64,000 bases of DNA, from positions 1-64,000 of the forward strand of contig NKIM01000021.1 of the NCBI GenBank assembly GCA_002255955.1, in the 5' to 3' direction. A program made the translations under genes and the position numbers. Shown here one piece after another: positions 28,009-36,977 of this stretch. The stretch's first letter is position 1; each line of letters begins with the position of its first letter. This stretch comes from Burkholderiales bacterium PBB2. GTDB taxonomy: Bacteria > Pseudomonadota > Gammaproteobacteria > Burkholderiales > Burkholderiaceae_C. The notes beneath the pieces are model-generated. The model saw nothing but the letters and a program-made list of their open reading frames with translations, did no database searches and was not told where the DNA came from.

Positions 28009-30705
28009 TCAGGCGGCGGCGTCGGCCGACTTGTCGGACTCCAGCGCGCGGTCGATGACCTCGCGCACATCGCTGGACAGGTCGGGCTTGGCAGCCACGC
28101 GGCGGATCGCTTCCAGGGCGGCGCTGCGGTAGGGCTGGGCCAGGGTGGTCCAGCGGTCCATGGCGCGCGCCAGGCGGCTGGCGATCTGCGGGTTGATGGC
28201 GTCCAGGGCCAGCACCTGCTCGGCCCAGAACACATAACCCGCTGCATCGGCGCGGTGGAAGGCGGCCGGGTTGAACATGCACAGCGAGGAGATCAGGCTG
28301 CGCGCGCGGTTCGGGTTCTTGAGCGTGAAGTCCGGGTGCTGGGTCAGCTGCTTGACGCGGGCGAAGCTCTTGCCATCCAGCTCCGGCGTGCGGCCTTGCA
28401 GGGCGAACCACTTGTCGATGACCAGGGCGTCGTCCTTGAACAGCTCGTGGAAGCGGGCCAGGGCCGGCTCGGCCAGCTCGGCATGGGCGTTGACCAGGGC
28501 GCTCAGGGCGCCGAGGCGCTCGGTCATATTGCCGGCGTCCTTGAAGCGCTGGTAGGCGCGGCCGGGCCAGACCGTGTCGCCGCTGCGGGCGGCGTCCAAC
28601 ACCAGCATGCTCAGGGCCAGATTGGCCAAGGCGCGCTTGCCGGAGGACACCGGATCGGGCGTGTAGCCGCCCTGGATCTGGTTGGCCTCGAAGGCTTCGA
28701 TCCAGTCCTCGCGCAGGGCTTGCGCCAGCTGGCCGCGCGCGGCCTCCACGGCGGCGTGGATGGCTTGCGGGTCCACCACCTCCAGCTGCTCGGCGATATA
28801 GCCTTCGCCCGGCAGGGTCAGGGCCAGATCCTTGAAGGCGGCGTCCAGCTCGGGGTGGCGCAGCACGGCGCGCATGGCCTCGATGAAGGCGCTGTCCAGT
28901 TGCAGGGCGCTGCCGCTGCGCACGGCCGCGAGGATGCGGTTCAGGGCCAGTCGCTGGCTGGCTTCCCAGCGGTTGAAAGCATCGGCATCGTGCTGCAGCA
29001 GCACCAGCAAGTCTGCATCGCTGAGGCCGTCGTCCAGCACCACCGGGGCCGAGAAGCCGCGCAGTAGCGAGGGCACGGGCTGGCTGGTCACGTTGGTGAA
29101 GATAAAGCTTTGTTCGGCTTCGTCCAGCACGATCACGCGCTCCAGGCCGGCAGCCTGCGCTTCGCCCTGCAATTGCAGAGGCAAGGCCTGACCCTCAGTG
29201 CTCAGCAGGCCCAGGGCCACCGGGATCACCTGGGGCAGCTTGTGCTCCTGGCCCGGGGTGGCGGGGTTGTGCTGCTTGAGCGTCAGGGTGTAGGTCTGGG
29301 CGGCCGCGTCGTACACGCCGCGGGCTTGCAGGCGCGGCGTGCCGGCTTGCGAGTACCAGCGCTTGAAGTTGTCCAGGCGTGTACTCAGAGCCGAGCCGGG
29401 GTTGGCGTCGGCGATGGCGGCGGCGAAGTCGTCGCAGGTCACGGCCTGGCCGTCATGGCGCTCGAAGTAGAGCTTCATGCCCTTCTCGAAGCCGGCGCGG
29501 CCGACCAGGGTCTGGTACATGCGCACCACTTCCGAGCCCTTTTCGTAGACGGTGGGGGTGTAGAAGTTGTTGATCTCGACAAAGGTGTCGGGGCGCACCG
29601 GGTGGGCCATGGCGCCCGAGTCTTCGGGGAACTGGCTGGCGCGCAGGGCGCGCACGTCCTGGATGCGGCAGACCGCGCGGGCGCTGGCGCCGCCGGCCAT
29701 GTCCATGCTGAATTCCTGGTCGCGGAAAACGGTCAGGCCTTCCTTGAGCGAGAGCTGGAACCAGTCGCGGCAGGTGACGCGGTTGCCGGTCCAGTTGTGG
29801 AAGTACTCGTGCGCGACGATGGATTCGATGCGGCCGAAGTCAGCGTCGGTGGCGGTTGCCGGCGAGGCCAGCAGGGCGCTGGTGTTGAAGATGTTCAGGC
29901 CCTTGTTCTCCATCGCGCCCATATTGAAGTCGGACACGCCGACGACCATGAAGCGTTCCAGATCCAGGGGCAGGCCGAAGCGGGCTTCGTCCCAGACGAT
30001 GGAGGCGATCAGCGAGTTCATCGCATGCTCGGTCTTCTCCAGGTCACCGCGGCGCACGAAGACTTGCAGCAGATGGTCCTTGCCTGCACGGGTGCGCACG
30101 CGCTGTTCGCGCGCCACCAGATCACCCGCCACCAGGGCGAAGAGATAGCTGGGCTTGGGGAAGGGGTCGTGCCATTTGGCGAAATGGCGGCCGTTGTCCA
30201 GGTCGCCCGAGTCCAGCAGATTGCCGTTGGACAGCAGCACCGGGAACTTGGCCTTGTCGGCGCGCAGCAGCACGGTGTAGACCGCCATCACATCGGGGCG
30301 ATCCAGGAAGTAGGTGATGCGGCGGAAGCCCTCGGCCTCGCACTGCGTGAAGAAGCTGCCACCCGAGGTGTAGAGGCCGCTGAGTGCGGTGTTCTTGTCG
30401 GGCGCGCAGGTGTTGCGGATCTCGAGCGCGAAATCGGCATCGGGCACGTTGTCGATGATCAGCTCATGACCTTCCTGGCGGAAGGACACGCTCTCGCCAT
30501 TGATCAGCACGCGCAGCACATTGAGCTCTTCGCCATGCAGGCGCAGGGCGCCGTGGGCGACGGCAGCATTGCGCTCCAGCTGCATCTTGGAGGTGACCAG
30601 GGTCTTGGCCGGGTCCAGATCGAAAGTCAGGTCGACGGTACGGATCCAGAACGCGGGCGCGCAGTAGTCTTCGCGGCGGATCAGGGTGGCAGTGCCTTCA
30701 CGCAT
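28009..30705 (-). CDS. pepN: Aminopeptidase N
   Basis: This 898-residue M1 metallopeptidase removes N-terminal residues from cytoplasmic peptides. The exopeptidase motif GAMENKGLNIF and the zinc motif HEYFHNWTGNR with the downstream catalytic Glu segment (LKEGLTVFRDQEF) are intact, and the C-terminal alpha-helical domain is full length. I chose the second ATG (30705), because AAGGA lies 8 bp before it but directly abuts the first. It follows prfB. Confidence 0.96.
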   Translation of the reverse strand: MREGTATLIRREDYCAPAFWIRTVDLTFDLDPAKTLVTSKMQLERNAAVAHGALRLHGEELNVLRVLINGESVSFRQEGHELIIDNVPDADFALEIRNTCAPDKNTALSGLYTSGGSFFTQCEAEGFRRITYFLDRPDVMAVYTVLLRADKAKFPVLLSNGNLLDSGDLDNGRHFAKWHDPFPKPSYLFALVAGDLVAREQRVRTRAGKDHLLQVFVRRGDLEKTEHAMNSLIASIVWDEARFGLPLDLERFMVVGVSDFNMGAMENKGLNIFNTSALLASPATATDADFGRIESIVAHEYFHNWTGNRVTCRDWFQLSLKEGLTVFRDQEFSMDMAGGASARAVCRIQDVRALRASQFPEDSGAMAHPVRPDTFVEINNFYTPTVYEKGSEVVRMYQTLVGRAGFEKGMKLYFERHDGQAVTCDDFAAAIADANPGSALSTRLDNFKRWYSQAGTPRLQARGVYDAAAQTYTLTLKQHNPATPGQEHKLPQVIPVALGLLSTEGQALPLQLQGEAQAAGLERVIVLDEAEQSFIFTNVTSQPVPSLLRGFSAPVVLDDGLSDADLLVLLQHDADAFNRWEASQRLALNRILAAVRSGSALQLDSAFIEAMRAVLRHPELDAAFKDLALTLPGEGYIAEQLEVVDPQAIHAAVEAARGQLAQALREDWIEAFEANQIQGGYTPDPVSSGKRALANLALSMLVLDAARSGDTVWPGRAYQRFKDAGNMTERLGALSALVNAHAELAEPALARFHELFKDDALVIDKWFALQGRTPELDGKSFARVKQLTQHPDFTLKNPNRARSLISSLCMFNPAAFHRADAAGYVFWAEQVLALDAINPQIASRLARAMDRWTTLAQPYRSAALEAIRRVAAKPDLSSDVREVIDRALESDKSADAAA

Positions 30706-30738
30706 GGCGGGCATCCTTGGGTGGCAAGAGGTTTCAAG

Positions 30739-30759
30739 CCCCGCGCGGGTGGCGCGGGG
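30739..30759 (-). terminator. Hairpin between prfB and pepN
   Basis: The arms CCCCGCGC (30739-30746) and GCGCGGGG (30752-30759) form an 8-bp stem 53 bp after the prfB stop. It lacks a T tract, so it may be a weak terminator or processing site. Confidence 0.4.
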
Positions 30760-30812
30760 TCAGAGGCAAGGCAGGGAACGGTCAGGGAAAGAGCCGGGCG
30801 GGCATCTGGGTC

Positions 30813-31917
30813 TCAGACGCCTTGCTTCAGGCTCTCGGTGATGAAGGGATCGAGGTCGCCGTCCAGCACCTTCTGGGTGGCCGAGGTTTCGTAGTTGGTG
30901 CGCAGGTCCTTGATGCGGCTCTGGTCCAGCACATAACTGCGAATCTGGTGGCCCCAGCCCACATCGGTCTTGGTGTCTTCCAGCTTCTGCTGTTCTTCCA
31001 TGCGCTTGCGCATTTCATGGTCGTACAGGCGCGAGCGCAAGCGTTTCCAGGCCACGTCGCGGTTGGAATGCTGGCTGCGGCCGTCCTGGCACTGGACCAC
31101 GATGCCGGTCGGGATATGGGTCAGGCGCACGGCCGAGTCGGTCTTGTTGATGTGCTGGCCGCCGGCGCCGGAGGCGCGGAAGGTGTCGGTGCGCACATCG
31201 GCCGGGTTGATGTCGATCTCGATCGAGTCATCGACTTCCGGGTAGACGAACAGCGAGGCAAAGCTGGTGTGGCGGCCGCCCGAGCTGTCGAATGGGCTCT
31301 TGCGCACCAGGCGGTGCACACCGGTCTCGGTGCGCAGCAGGCCGAAGGCGTATTCGCCCTCCACCTTGATGGTGGCGCTCTTGATGCCGGCCACGTCGCC
31401 GTCGGTCTGGTCTTCTAGCGTCGCCTTGAAGCCCTTGCGCTCGGCGTACTTCAGGTACTGGCGCAGCAGCATACTGGCCCAGTCGCAGGCTTCGGTGCCG
31501 CCGGCGCCGGCCTGGATGTCGACGAAGCAGTTCAGCGGATCGGCCGGGTTGTTGAACATGCGGCGGAATTCCATCTGCTCGACGATCTCCGTCAGCTTGG
31601 CCGCATCGGCCTCGATGGCTTCCAGGCCCGCGAAATCATCCTCGGCCTTGCTCATCTCGTAGAGCTCGGCGTTGTCGGCCAGATTGCTCTCGAGGTGGTC
31701 GACGGTGTTGACCACGTTTTCCAGCGTGCGCTTTTCCTTGCCCAGTTCCTGGGCGCGCTTGGGCTCGTTCCAGACGCTGGGGTTCTCCAGCGCGGCATTG
31801 ACTTCGTTCAGTCGCAGTGCTTTGCGATCGTAGTCAAAGATACCCCCTTAGCGCGGCAGTCCGCGCTGTCAGGTCGGCCAGGGTGCTACCGATGGTGTTG
31901 ATGCGTTCGATGTCCAT
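30813..31917 (-). CDS. prfB: Peptide chain release factor 2 (programmed +1 frameshift)
   Basis: The complete 367-residue protein starts at ATG 31917 ([11 protein letters not shown]). Ribosomes read 27 codons to an in-frame TGA at 31834-31836 and must shift +1 to continue into the main ORF ([18 protein letters not shown]). The track lists only the two halves. RF2 recognises UGA and UAA; the GGQ loop is seen as [19 protein letters not shown], and the anticodon-like tripeptide region contains [11 protein letters not shown]. The frameshift makes synthesis fall when RF2 is abundant. Confidence 0.97.
31833..31848 (-). promoter_or_regulatory. prfB programmed frameshift site
   Basis: On the minus strand the sequence is AGGGGGTATCTTTGAC. 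It combines the internal Shine-Dalgarno-like AGGGGG, the slippery CTT and the TGA stop followed by C. This is the canonical autoregulatory RF2 site. Confidence 0.97.
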
Positions 31918-32128
31918 GTTCTTGGTTCCCAAGGAGTACTTGCGGTGGGATGCGTGCGGTCTGGGGCGCGCCGTGCGGGGCGCCTGGCGGGCCCCACCGG
32001 GTTCAGGACGCGGCCAAGCCCGGGTGCTCGCGCATCCGAACCTGCTATTTTCACACGCCGGCGCGCGCTGGTAGCAAAGCGCTTGCCCCAGGCCGCCTTC
32101 CGGGGGAAATGCTGCACACTGCCCAGCC

Positions 32129-32434
32129 ATGAATCTGCATGATTTCGACCGCCCTGCGCCCCTGCCGGGATCGCTGCCGACCGCGCCGCCCAGCGCGCAG
32201 CAGCTGCGCTACTGGCAGCGCACCCGCCGCCTCACCGGTGTTTTGCTGCTGATCTGGTCGGGCGTGGCTTTCGGACTGAGCTACTTTGCCCGCGAGCTGA
32301 GCTTCGATTTCTTTGGCTGGCCCTTCAGCTTCTGGGTGGGCGCCCAAGGGGCGCTGCTGGTGTTCTGCCTGATCGTGGCCGTGTATGCCTGGGCCATGCA
32401 CCGGCTGGACCAACTCCATGCCGGGCCGGGCTGA
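32129..32434 (+). CDS. DUF4212 small membrane protein (orphan symporter subunit)
   Basis: This 101-residue protein has two membrane segments (GVLLLIWSGVAFGLSYF and GAQGALLVFCLIVAVYAW) with the conserved YWQRTRRLTGVLLLIW start, FGWPFSFW middle and AMHRLDQL end of DUF4212. In other genomes DUF4212 proteins are encoded just before an acetate-type sodium:solute symporter. Here no symporter follows, because the next gene is a convergent hydrolase. It is divergent from prfB. Confidence 0.8.
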   Translation: MNLHDFDRPAPLPGSLPTAPPSAQQLRYWQRTRRLTGVLLLIWSGVAFGLSYFARELSFDFFGWPFSFWVGAQGALLVFCLIVAVYAWAMHRLDQLHAGPG

Positions 32435-32452
32435 TCGGCCCCTGAGCTCGCT

Positions 32453-33424
32453 TCAGGCGAGCAAAAAGTCTTCGAGGCAGCGCGCCAGCGCTTCGGGTTG
32501 GTCGTGGTGCAGCATGTGGCCGGCATCGGCAATGCGGTGTTTTGCCAGCTGGGGCACGGCGCCGAGCCGGGCTTCGAAATCGGCGCGCGGGTAGCGGTCG
32601 CCCCAGAACTGGCTCAAATCGCTGGCTTCGCCCTCGACCCAGAGCGTGGGCGCGGTGATCAGCTTCCAGCCGGCCACGATTTCATCTTTGCGGTAGAGGA
32701 TGGGGTTGGCGCGCTTGTGCGCCGGGTCGGCCAGCAACTGCCAGCTGCCGTCGGCCTGCTGGCGCGACCAGTGCGGCGCCAGCCAGGCGGCCTTGTCCGG
32801 GCTCAGGCGCGGGTTGGTCTTCATCAAGCGCTGGGCCACGGCCTCGACGCTGGCGTAGGGGCGCAGCTGCGGTGGTTCCTTCAGTTCTTTCAGCCAGGTG
32901 GCCAGACGGCCCGGGGCCTGCTCGGGCTTGGCTTCCGGCAGGCCGAAACCTTCCAGATTGATCAGCCGCCGCACCCGCTCGGGCCGCACGCCGGCATAGC
33001 TCATGACGATATTGCCGCCCATGCTGTGGCCCAGCAGATCGACCGGAGCCTCGGGGCTGAGTCGGTCCAGCAGGGCGTCGAGATCGGCCAGGTAGTCGGG
33101 GAACCAGTAATTGCTGCCCGGGGCGTTGTCACTGAGGCCGAAACCGCGCCAGTCCAGGGTCACGATGGGGCGGCGGTCGTTCAGCGCACTCAGCGCGTCG
33201 ACCACGAACTGGAAGGACGCGCCCACGTCCATCCAGCCATGGACCATCACCAACAGTGGCTGCGCGCTGGCGGTCGAATGCTCGCTTGCGGCCTCGCTGC
33301 GCCAGTGCATCAGGTGGTGGCGCAGGCCGCGCAGTTCCAGGAACTCGCTGCGGTGTGCGCGCTGCACCGGGTAGGGCTTGCGATCAGCGGCTTCGGTGCG
33401 TGGAGGGGGCGTGGTGGCATTCAT
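32453..33424 (-). CDS. Alpha/beta-fold hydrolase
   Basis: This 323-residue protein has the alpha/beta-hydrolase fold: HGWMDVGASF forms the oxyanion region, GHSMGG holds the nucleophile Ser, and the closing DAGHMLHHDQPEAL holds the catalytic His. I chose ATG 33424; the track start at 33526 is upstream of any sensible N-terminus. It ends 18 bp from the DUF4212 gene in a convergent arrangement. The substrate is unknown; esters or epoxides are possible. Confidence 0.85.
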   Translation of the reverse strand: MNATTPPPRTEAADRKPYPVQRAHRSEFLELRGLRHHLMHWRSEAASEHSTASAQPLLVMVHGWMDVGASFQFVVDALSALNDRRPIVTLDWRGFGLSDNAPGSNYWFPDYLADLDALLDRLSPEAPVDLLGHSMGGNIVMSYAGVRPERVRRLINLEGFGLPEAKPEQAPGRLATWLKELKEPPQLRPYASVEAVAQRLMKTNPRLSPDKAAWLAPHWSRQQADGSWQLLADPAHKRANPILYRKDEIVAGWKLITAPTLWVEGEASDLSQFWGDRYPRADFEARLGAVPQLAKHRIADAGHMLHHDQPEALARCLEDFLLA

Positions 33425-33510
33425 GACACGCACTGTAGGCCGAATGGCGCTGCGCCGATGTAGCTGGCGCGACAGCGAGCGTTCAAGTGCGCGATCAAAC
33501 GGCTGGGCAG

Positions 33511-33524
33511 CAAGACCTGACCCC
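33511..33524 (+). repeat. CAAGACCTGACCCC oligomer (intergenic copy)
   Basis: This is one of five occurrences of CAAGACCTGACCC in the window. The others are at 17138-17150, 42444-42457 (both coding), 55001-55014 (reverse) and 55249-55261. It lies just upstream of the acetyltransferase gene and may be part of a REP-like dispersed motif. Confidence 0.5.
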
Positions 33525-33538
33525 ATTCCCCGGGCAGA

Positions 33539-34027
33539 ATGGGGCGCATGATTTCATACACCTTGCGTTCCGCCGAGCCCCGAGATGTGCCGGCCATTGT
33601 GGGCCTGGTCAAGGAGTTGGCCGAGTTCGAGAACCTCAGCCATCTTCTGGAGCTGACGGCGGACAAGCTGCAACTGCATCTCTTCGGCCCCAAGCCCGTG
33701 GTCGAGGCCCTGGTCGGTGAAATCGGCGGCGAGGTGGTGGGCTATGCCCTGTTCTTCACCAATTTCAGCACCTTCCTCGGCAAGCCGGGCCTGTATCTGG
33801 AAGACTTGTACGTGCGCTCGGCGCACCGCCGCAGCGGCTTGGGCCAGGGCATCCTGACCCGCTTGGCGCAGATTGCCGTCGAGCGCGACTACGGCCGCTT
33901 CGAGTGGACCGTGCTGGATTGGAACGAAGACGCGATCCGCTTCTACGAGCGCATGGGCGCCCATGTGCTGCCCGAGTGGCGCATCTGCCGCCTGGCTGGC
34001 CCCGATCTGCAGCGCTACAAAAAGTAG
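33539..34027 (+). CDS. GNAT acetyltransferase, spermidine/diamine acetyltransferase-like
   Basis: This 162-residue protein matches the SSAT branch of the GNAT fold: FENLSHLLELTADKL, the GYALFFTNFSTFLGKPGLYLEDLYV core and the acetyl-CoA loop RRSGLGQGI, then the typical NEDAIRFYERMGA end. Such enzymes acetylate polyamines or thialysine. The start is ATG 33539 or 33548, and neither has a strong ribosome-binding site. It is convergent with the ArsC-like gene. Confidence 0.85.
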   Translation: MGRMISYTLRSAEPRDVPAIVGLVKELAEFENLSHLLELTADKLQLHLFGPKPVVEALVGEIGGEVVGYALFFTNFSTFLGKPGLYLEDLYVRSAHRRSGLGQGILTRLAQIAVERDYGRFEWTVLDWNEDAIRFYERMGAHVLPEWRICRLAGPDLQRYKK

Positions 34028-34043
34028 GCCGCAGCCTTCTTCT

Positions 34044-34412
34044 TCAGCCGAGCAGGGCCTTCAGCCGCTCAGGCGGCCGGGCGATCAGCGCGCGCTGGCC
34101 ATCGCTGACGATGGGGCGTTGCAGCAGCTTGGGATGAGCGGCCAGTGCCGCCAGCAGTTCGGCCTCGCTCAGTTCGGCCCTGCCCAGCCCCAGAGCTTGG
34201 TATTCGTCTTCACCGCTGCGCAGCAGTTCCCGGGCGTTGAAGCCCGGTTCGGCGGCGCGCAGCTGGCTCAGCAAGACCTGCAGCGCGGGCAGGTCCAGCG
34301 GCGTTTTTTGATAGTCGATGACATCGACTTGGCGGCCGCTGTGTTCCAGCAAGGCCAGGGCTTCGCGCGATTTGGAGCAGCGCGGGTTGTGAAGCAATTG
34401 CAGTGTCGTCAT
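34044..34412 (-). CDS. ArsC-family (glutaredoxin-type arsenate reductase-like) protein
   Basis: This 122-residue protein has the thioredoxin-like ArsC/Spx fold with NPRCSKSREALALLE, which carries the catalytic Cys, DYQKTPLDLPAL, and the RPIVSDGQRALIARPPE end. Homologues reduce arsenate with glutathione and glutaredoxin, but many YfgD-like members without an ars operon have other or unknown roles. No other ars gene is near. Confidence 0.85.
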   Translation of the reverse strand: MTTLQLLHNPRCSKSREALALLEHSGRQVDVIDYQKTPLDLPALQVLLSQLRAAEPGFNARELLRSGEDEYQALGLGRAELSEAELLAALAAHPKLLQRPIVSDGQRALIARPPERLKALLG

Positions 34413-34454
34413 GGCGCCAGTGTAGGAGGCGCGGCCTGGCTCACTTGCACGGGC

Positions 34455-35258
34455 TCACTTGCTGCCCAGGCCCTTGACGCTGAGGCGGCTGCCCGCCGGA
34501 GAGATCAAGCGCGCTTCGTCCGGCCAGCTCTCCTGGCCGGTCAGGCTGGTGCAGCTGCGCGGCGGCTGGCCCTTGACCGCGTCCGGGTCGCGGTCCTGCG
34601 GATCGGCCGTCAGCGGCAGGCCGAGCAGCTGGCCTTTTTCGCGCCATTCCAGCTCCCAGGCCGGCTTGCTGCTGCAGATGCGCACGCCTTCAAACTGAGG
34701 AAACATCGGGCGCAGATACCAGGGCAGCAGCTCGCTGCGTAGCTTGTGTGCCAGGCGTGCAATGCGGCGCACCTGGCCCATGGTCAGCTGTTCAGCCGGC
34801 GTGCTCAGGCGCAGCGTGGCCATCAGCGAGGCCGAGCCGCGCTTCCAGTTGCGCGCCAGATCGGCATCCTTGCCCAGCTCCGCCGGCAGCACGGGCAGCC
34901 GGAACGTGCCGTCCTCGCTCAGCGGAATCGCTACGTTGCCCTCGTTGTGCTGCAAGGCCAGCTTGGGCGTGAAGCCGGCCGGCTTGCCGTCCTTGAAGCT
35001 GATCTTGAATTCCATGAAGAACTGGCCCTCGCCGTGCTTTTGCATCAGGCCGAGGATTTCGTTCATCTTGCCGTAGGGGATCAGCGAGCCGTCGCGCTGC
35101 AGGGTCATGGAGACGGTCTCCAGCTGCACCGGGCTGCTGGCTGTTTCCGAGGGCGGCGGTGTTTGTGTCTGTGCCTGCGCCTGCAGGGCGATTGTGCTGA
35201 GCGCAGTCAGCAAGGCTCCGGAGAGGCGCGCGGACAAGGTGGCGAAAGAGTGGGTCAT
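34455..35258 (-). CDS. Periplasmic protein of unknown function
   Basis: This 267-residue protein starts at ATG 35258; the track start at 35528 is too long. A signal peptide (LSGALLTALSTIALQAQAQ) is present. The mature part includes LIPYGKMNEILGLMQKHGEG, LPWYLRPMFPQFEGVRIC and a C-terminal beta-rich region. I do not recognise the family. It is the fourth gene of a minus-strand series with the DUF2975, XRE and TonB-like genes, 79 bp after the last of these. A run of ten G (C on its mRNA) lies 28 bp before its start codon. Confidence 0.7.
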   Translation of the reverse strand: MTHSFATLSARLSGALLTALSTIALQAQAQTQTPPPSETASSPVQLETVSMTLQRDGSLIPYGKMNEILGLMQKHGEGQFFMEFKISFKDGKPAGFTPKLALQHNEGNVAIPLSEDGTFRLPVLPAELGKDADLARNWKRGSASLMATLRLSTPAEQLTMGQVRRIARLAHKLRSELLPWYLRPMFPQFEGVRICSSKPAWELEWREKGQLLGLPLTADPQDRDPDAVKGQPPRSCTSLTGQESWPDEARLISPAGSRLSVKGLGSK

Positions 35259-35285
35259 GAGCAGCGGGTGGGTGGCCGGTGAATT

Positions 35286-35295
35286 GGGGGGGGGG
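35286..35295 (+). repeat. Poly-G tract (10 G)
   Basis: Ten consecutive G on the plus strand become C10 in the leader of the minus-strand gene 34455-35258, 28 bp upstream of its start codon. Such homopolymers are slippage-prone. A similar tract occurs at 38512-38521. Confidence 0.85.
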
Positions 35296-35337
35296 CAGGT
35301 GCTGCGCCGTGGGTCGTCTTGTCCGGCGCGGCTTGAT

Positions 35338-36021
35338 CTACTTTTTGCACGAAGACACCAGCTTGGGTGCGCCTCGGGCCATGGGGTCGAATGCAAAAAG
35401 CTGGCTGACGCGGGCGTCCTGCACATCGAGGCAGGTACTGCCTTGGCGGATCCGGGTGTGGCCGGGCGCAATCTGCTCCTCGGTCTGTTCGGGCGAGCCC
35501 AGCGCGCTGGCGATGCGCTCGCCCACATCGGGGCGGCGGGTGTTGCTGCGCGGATCGAGGCGCGCCATCTCCGCGGGGCTGATCGCTGCGCCGATCGCCT
35601 GGCGCAGCGGGAGCTTGAGCTTCAAGGGGTCTGGGCTGCTGGCCGCGGGTTCGGGCGGCGGCAGCGCCGGCAACTGCGCTGTGACGCGGGCGGTGGTGGG
35701 CTCGCCGGATGCTGTGATCAGCGCGGCTTCAGGCGTTGTGCTCTGCGCCTGGCGCGGGAGCGGACTGGGCATGCGGGTCTCGGCCTTCATGCGTTCAGCC
35801 CCGTCCCTGTGTCGCGCTTGCGGGCGCAGCGAGGGTCGGCTGAACAGCCGCATCGTCACCCATTGCGCTTGCGGCTCGGCCTTCGGCGTGGCACTGAGGC
35901 TGGCCTGGCGAACATGCAGGAAGAATGCGAGCAGCAGCAGGTGCAGCAGGGCCACACCGAGCCAGGCCCAGCGCCGGGTCGGGCTGCGCGGGTGGAGATA
36001 GTCAGTGCGGCTGCGGTTCAC
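35338..36021 (-). CDS. Membrane-anchored periplasmic protein, TonB-like architecture
   Basis: This 227-residue protein has an N-terminal membrane anchor (AWLGVALLHLLLLAFFLHV), a Pro/Ala/Thr-rich periplasmic linker (SPLPRQAQSTTPEAAL, then LPALPPPEPAASSPDPLK) and a compact C-terminal domain (RIRQGSTCLDVQDARVSQLFAF). The layout is like TonB, but I do not see the TonB C-terminal motif. The GTG start at 36021 overlaps the preceding HTH gene stop as GTGA. Function is unknown. Confidence 0.7.
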   Translation of the reverse strand: MNRSRTDYLHPRSPTRRWAWLGVALLHLLLLAFFLHVRQASLSATPKAEPQAQWVTMRLFSRPSLRPQARHRDGAERMKAETRMPSPLPRQAQSTTPEAALITASGEPTTARVTAQLPALPPPEPAASSPDPLKLKLPLRQAIGAAISPAEMARLDPRSNTRRPDVGERIASALGSPEQTEEQIAPGHTRIRQGSTCLDVQDARVSQLFAFDPMARGAPKLVSSCKK

Positions 36022-36254
36022 GATTCGGCCTCGCTGGCATCAGGCTCGGGGCCGGGCTCATAACGCAGCAAATCACCGGGCTGGCAGTCCAGGATGTTGC
36101 AGATGCGGCTGAGGGTGTCGAAGCGTACGCCGCGTACCTTGCCGGATTTCAGCAGCGAGAGATTGGCCTCGGTGATGCCCACCCGCTCGGCCAGCTCGCG
36201 CGAGCGCATCTTGCGCCGCGCCAGCATCACGTCCAGGGTCAGAACGATGGGCAT
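36018..36254 (-). CDS. XRE-family (YozG-like) small HTH regulator
   Basis: This 78-residue Cro/CI-type protein (LARRKMRSRELAERVGITEANLSLLKSGKVRGVRFDTLSRICNILDCQPGDLLRYEP) is the family that pairs with DUF2975 membrane proteins. Its ATG shares a base with the stop of the DUF2975 gene (TGATG). A palindrome at 36860-36892 before the operon is its likely operator. Confidence 0.9.
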   Translation of the reverse strand: MPIVLTLDVMLARRKMRSRELAERVGITEANLSLLKSGKVRGVRFDTLSRICNILDCQPGDLLRYEPGPEPDASEAES

Positions 36255-36844
36255 CAGATGAACTCCGCGTTCTCTTCGGCCACCGCCTGCGCCTGCTGCA
36301 TGACCTGGGCAATGCCCCAGATCACCAGGCCGATGAACAAGCTGATGAAGTGATCGAAGCCCAGGCCCAGCACCAGCTGGCGCTGGCCGGCCGGGTTGCC
36401 CAGGGTCAGCGCCAGGATGGACAGGGTGTGCGCCAGCGGTTGGGCCACCGCGTGCACCACCAAGGCCAGGGCCAGGCGGCGCAGGCGCCGCACCGGCTCG
36501 GTGGTGAAGACTTGGCCCAGGCGGTAGGCGCCGAACAGGCACCAAACCTGCCAGAGCGCGAACAGCAGCACGGCGCTGGGCAAGCAGCTGGCCGCCCAGC
36601 CCCAGGCGCGCGAGGCGGCGTCCAGTTGCAAAGGGATGTCGGTGTCGGTCACCCAGTAGCTGCGCGCCACTTTTTCCAGCCACTCGGCCCGGCTCCAGAG
36701 CTGGGCGGGCACGATCAGCACGATGGCGGCACCGGCCACGCACAGCAGCTGCACCCACAGGGCCAGTCGGCGCACTCGCTCCAGTGGCCGGGGTGTGACG
36801 GCCGCCCGGCGGGGCAAGGTTTGGGCTTGGGTGTCGCTGCGCAT
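36254..36844 (-). CDS. DUF2975 membrane protein
   Basis: This protein, about 196 residues, has four membrane segments (LWVQLLCVAGAAIVLIVPAQ, SCLPSAVLLFALWQVWCLF, LALALVVHAVAQPLAHTL and FISLFIGLVIWGIAQ) in the DUF2975 layout. Partners are XRE regulators such as the one directly downstream; in known pairs the membrane protein is thought to influence the regulator. I place the start at ATG 36844, with GAGAG 10 bp upstream; ATG 36853 is also possible. It opens a four-gene minus-strand operon. Confidence 0.75.
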   Translation of the reverse strand: MRSDTQAQTLPRRAAVTPRPLERVRRLALWVQLLCVAGAAIVLIVPAQLWSRAEWLEKVARSYWVTDTDIPLQLDAASRAWGWAASCLPSAVLLFALWQVWCLFGAYRLGQVFTTEPVRRLRRLALALVVHAVAQPLAHTLSILALTLGNPAGQRQLVLGLGFDHFISLFIGLVIWGIAQVMQQAQAVAEENAEFI

Positions 36845-36859
36845 GGCCGGCATTCTCTC

Positions 36860-36892
36860 TTGATAAATTTCTGTAAAACAATAATTTATCAA
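36860..36892. promoter_or_regulatory. 10-bp-arm palindromic operator of the DUF2975/XRE operon
   Basis: The arms TTGATAAATT (36860-36869) and AATTTATCAA (36883-36892) are perfectly inverted with a 13-bp spacer in a strongly AT-rich patch. They lie directly upstream of the DUF2975 start and are well placed for autoregulation by the XRE protein. The flanking 36893-36977 contains no gene. Confidence 0.75.
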
Positions 36893-36977
36893 AATAAGCC
36901 AGCAATTCGCGCGGCAGCGCGGTGCGATGCCGAGCGTGGCGTGCCACGCACCTGGGGCGGTGCGCGCAGCAGCGCGA

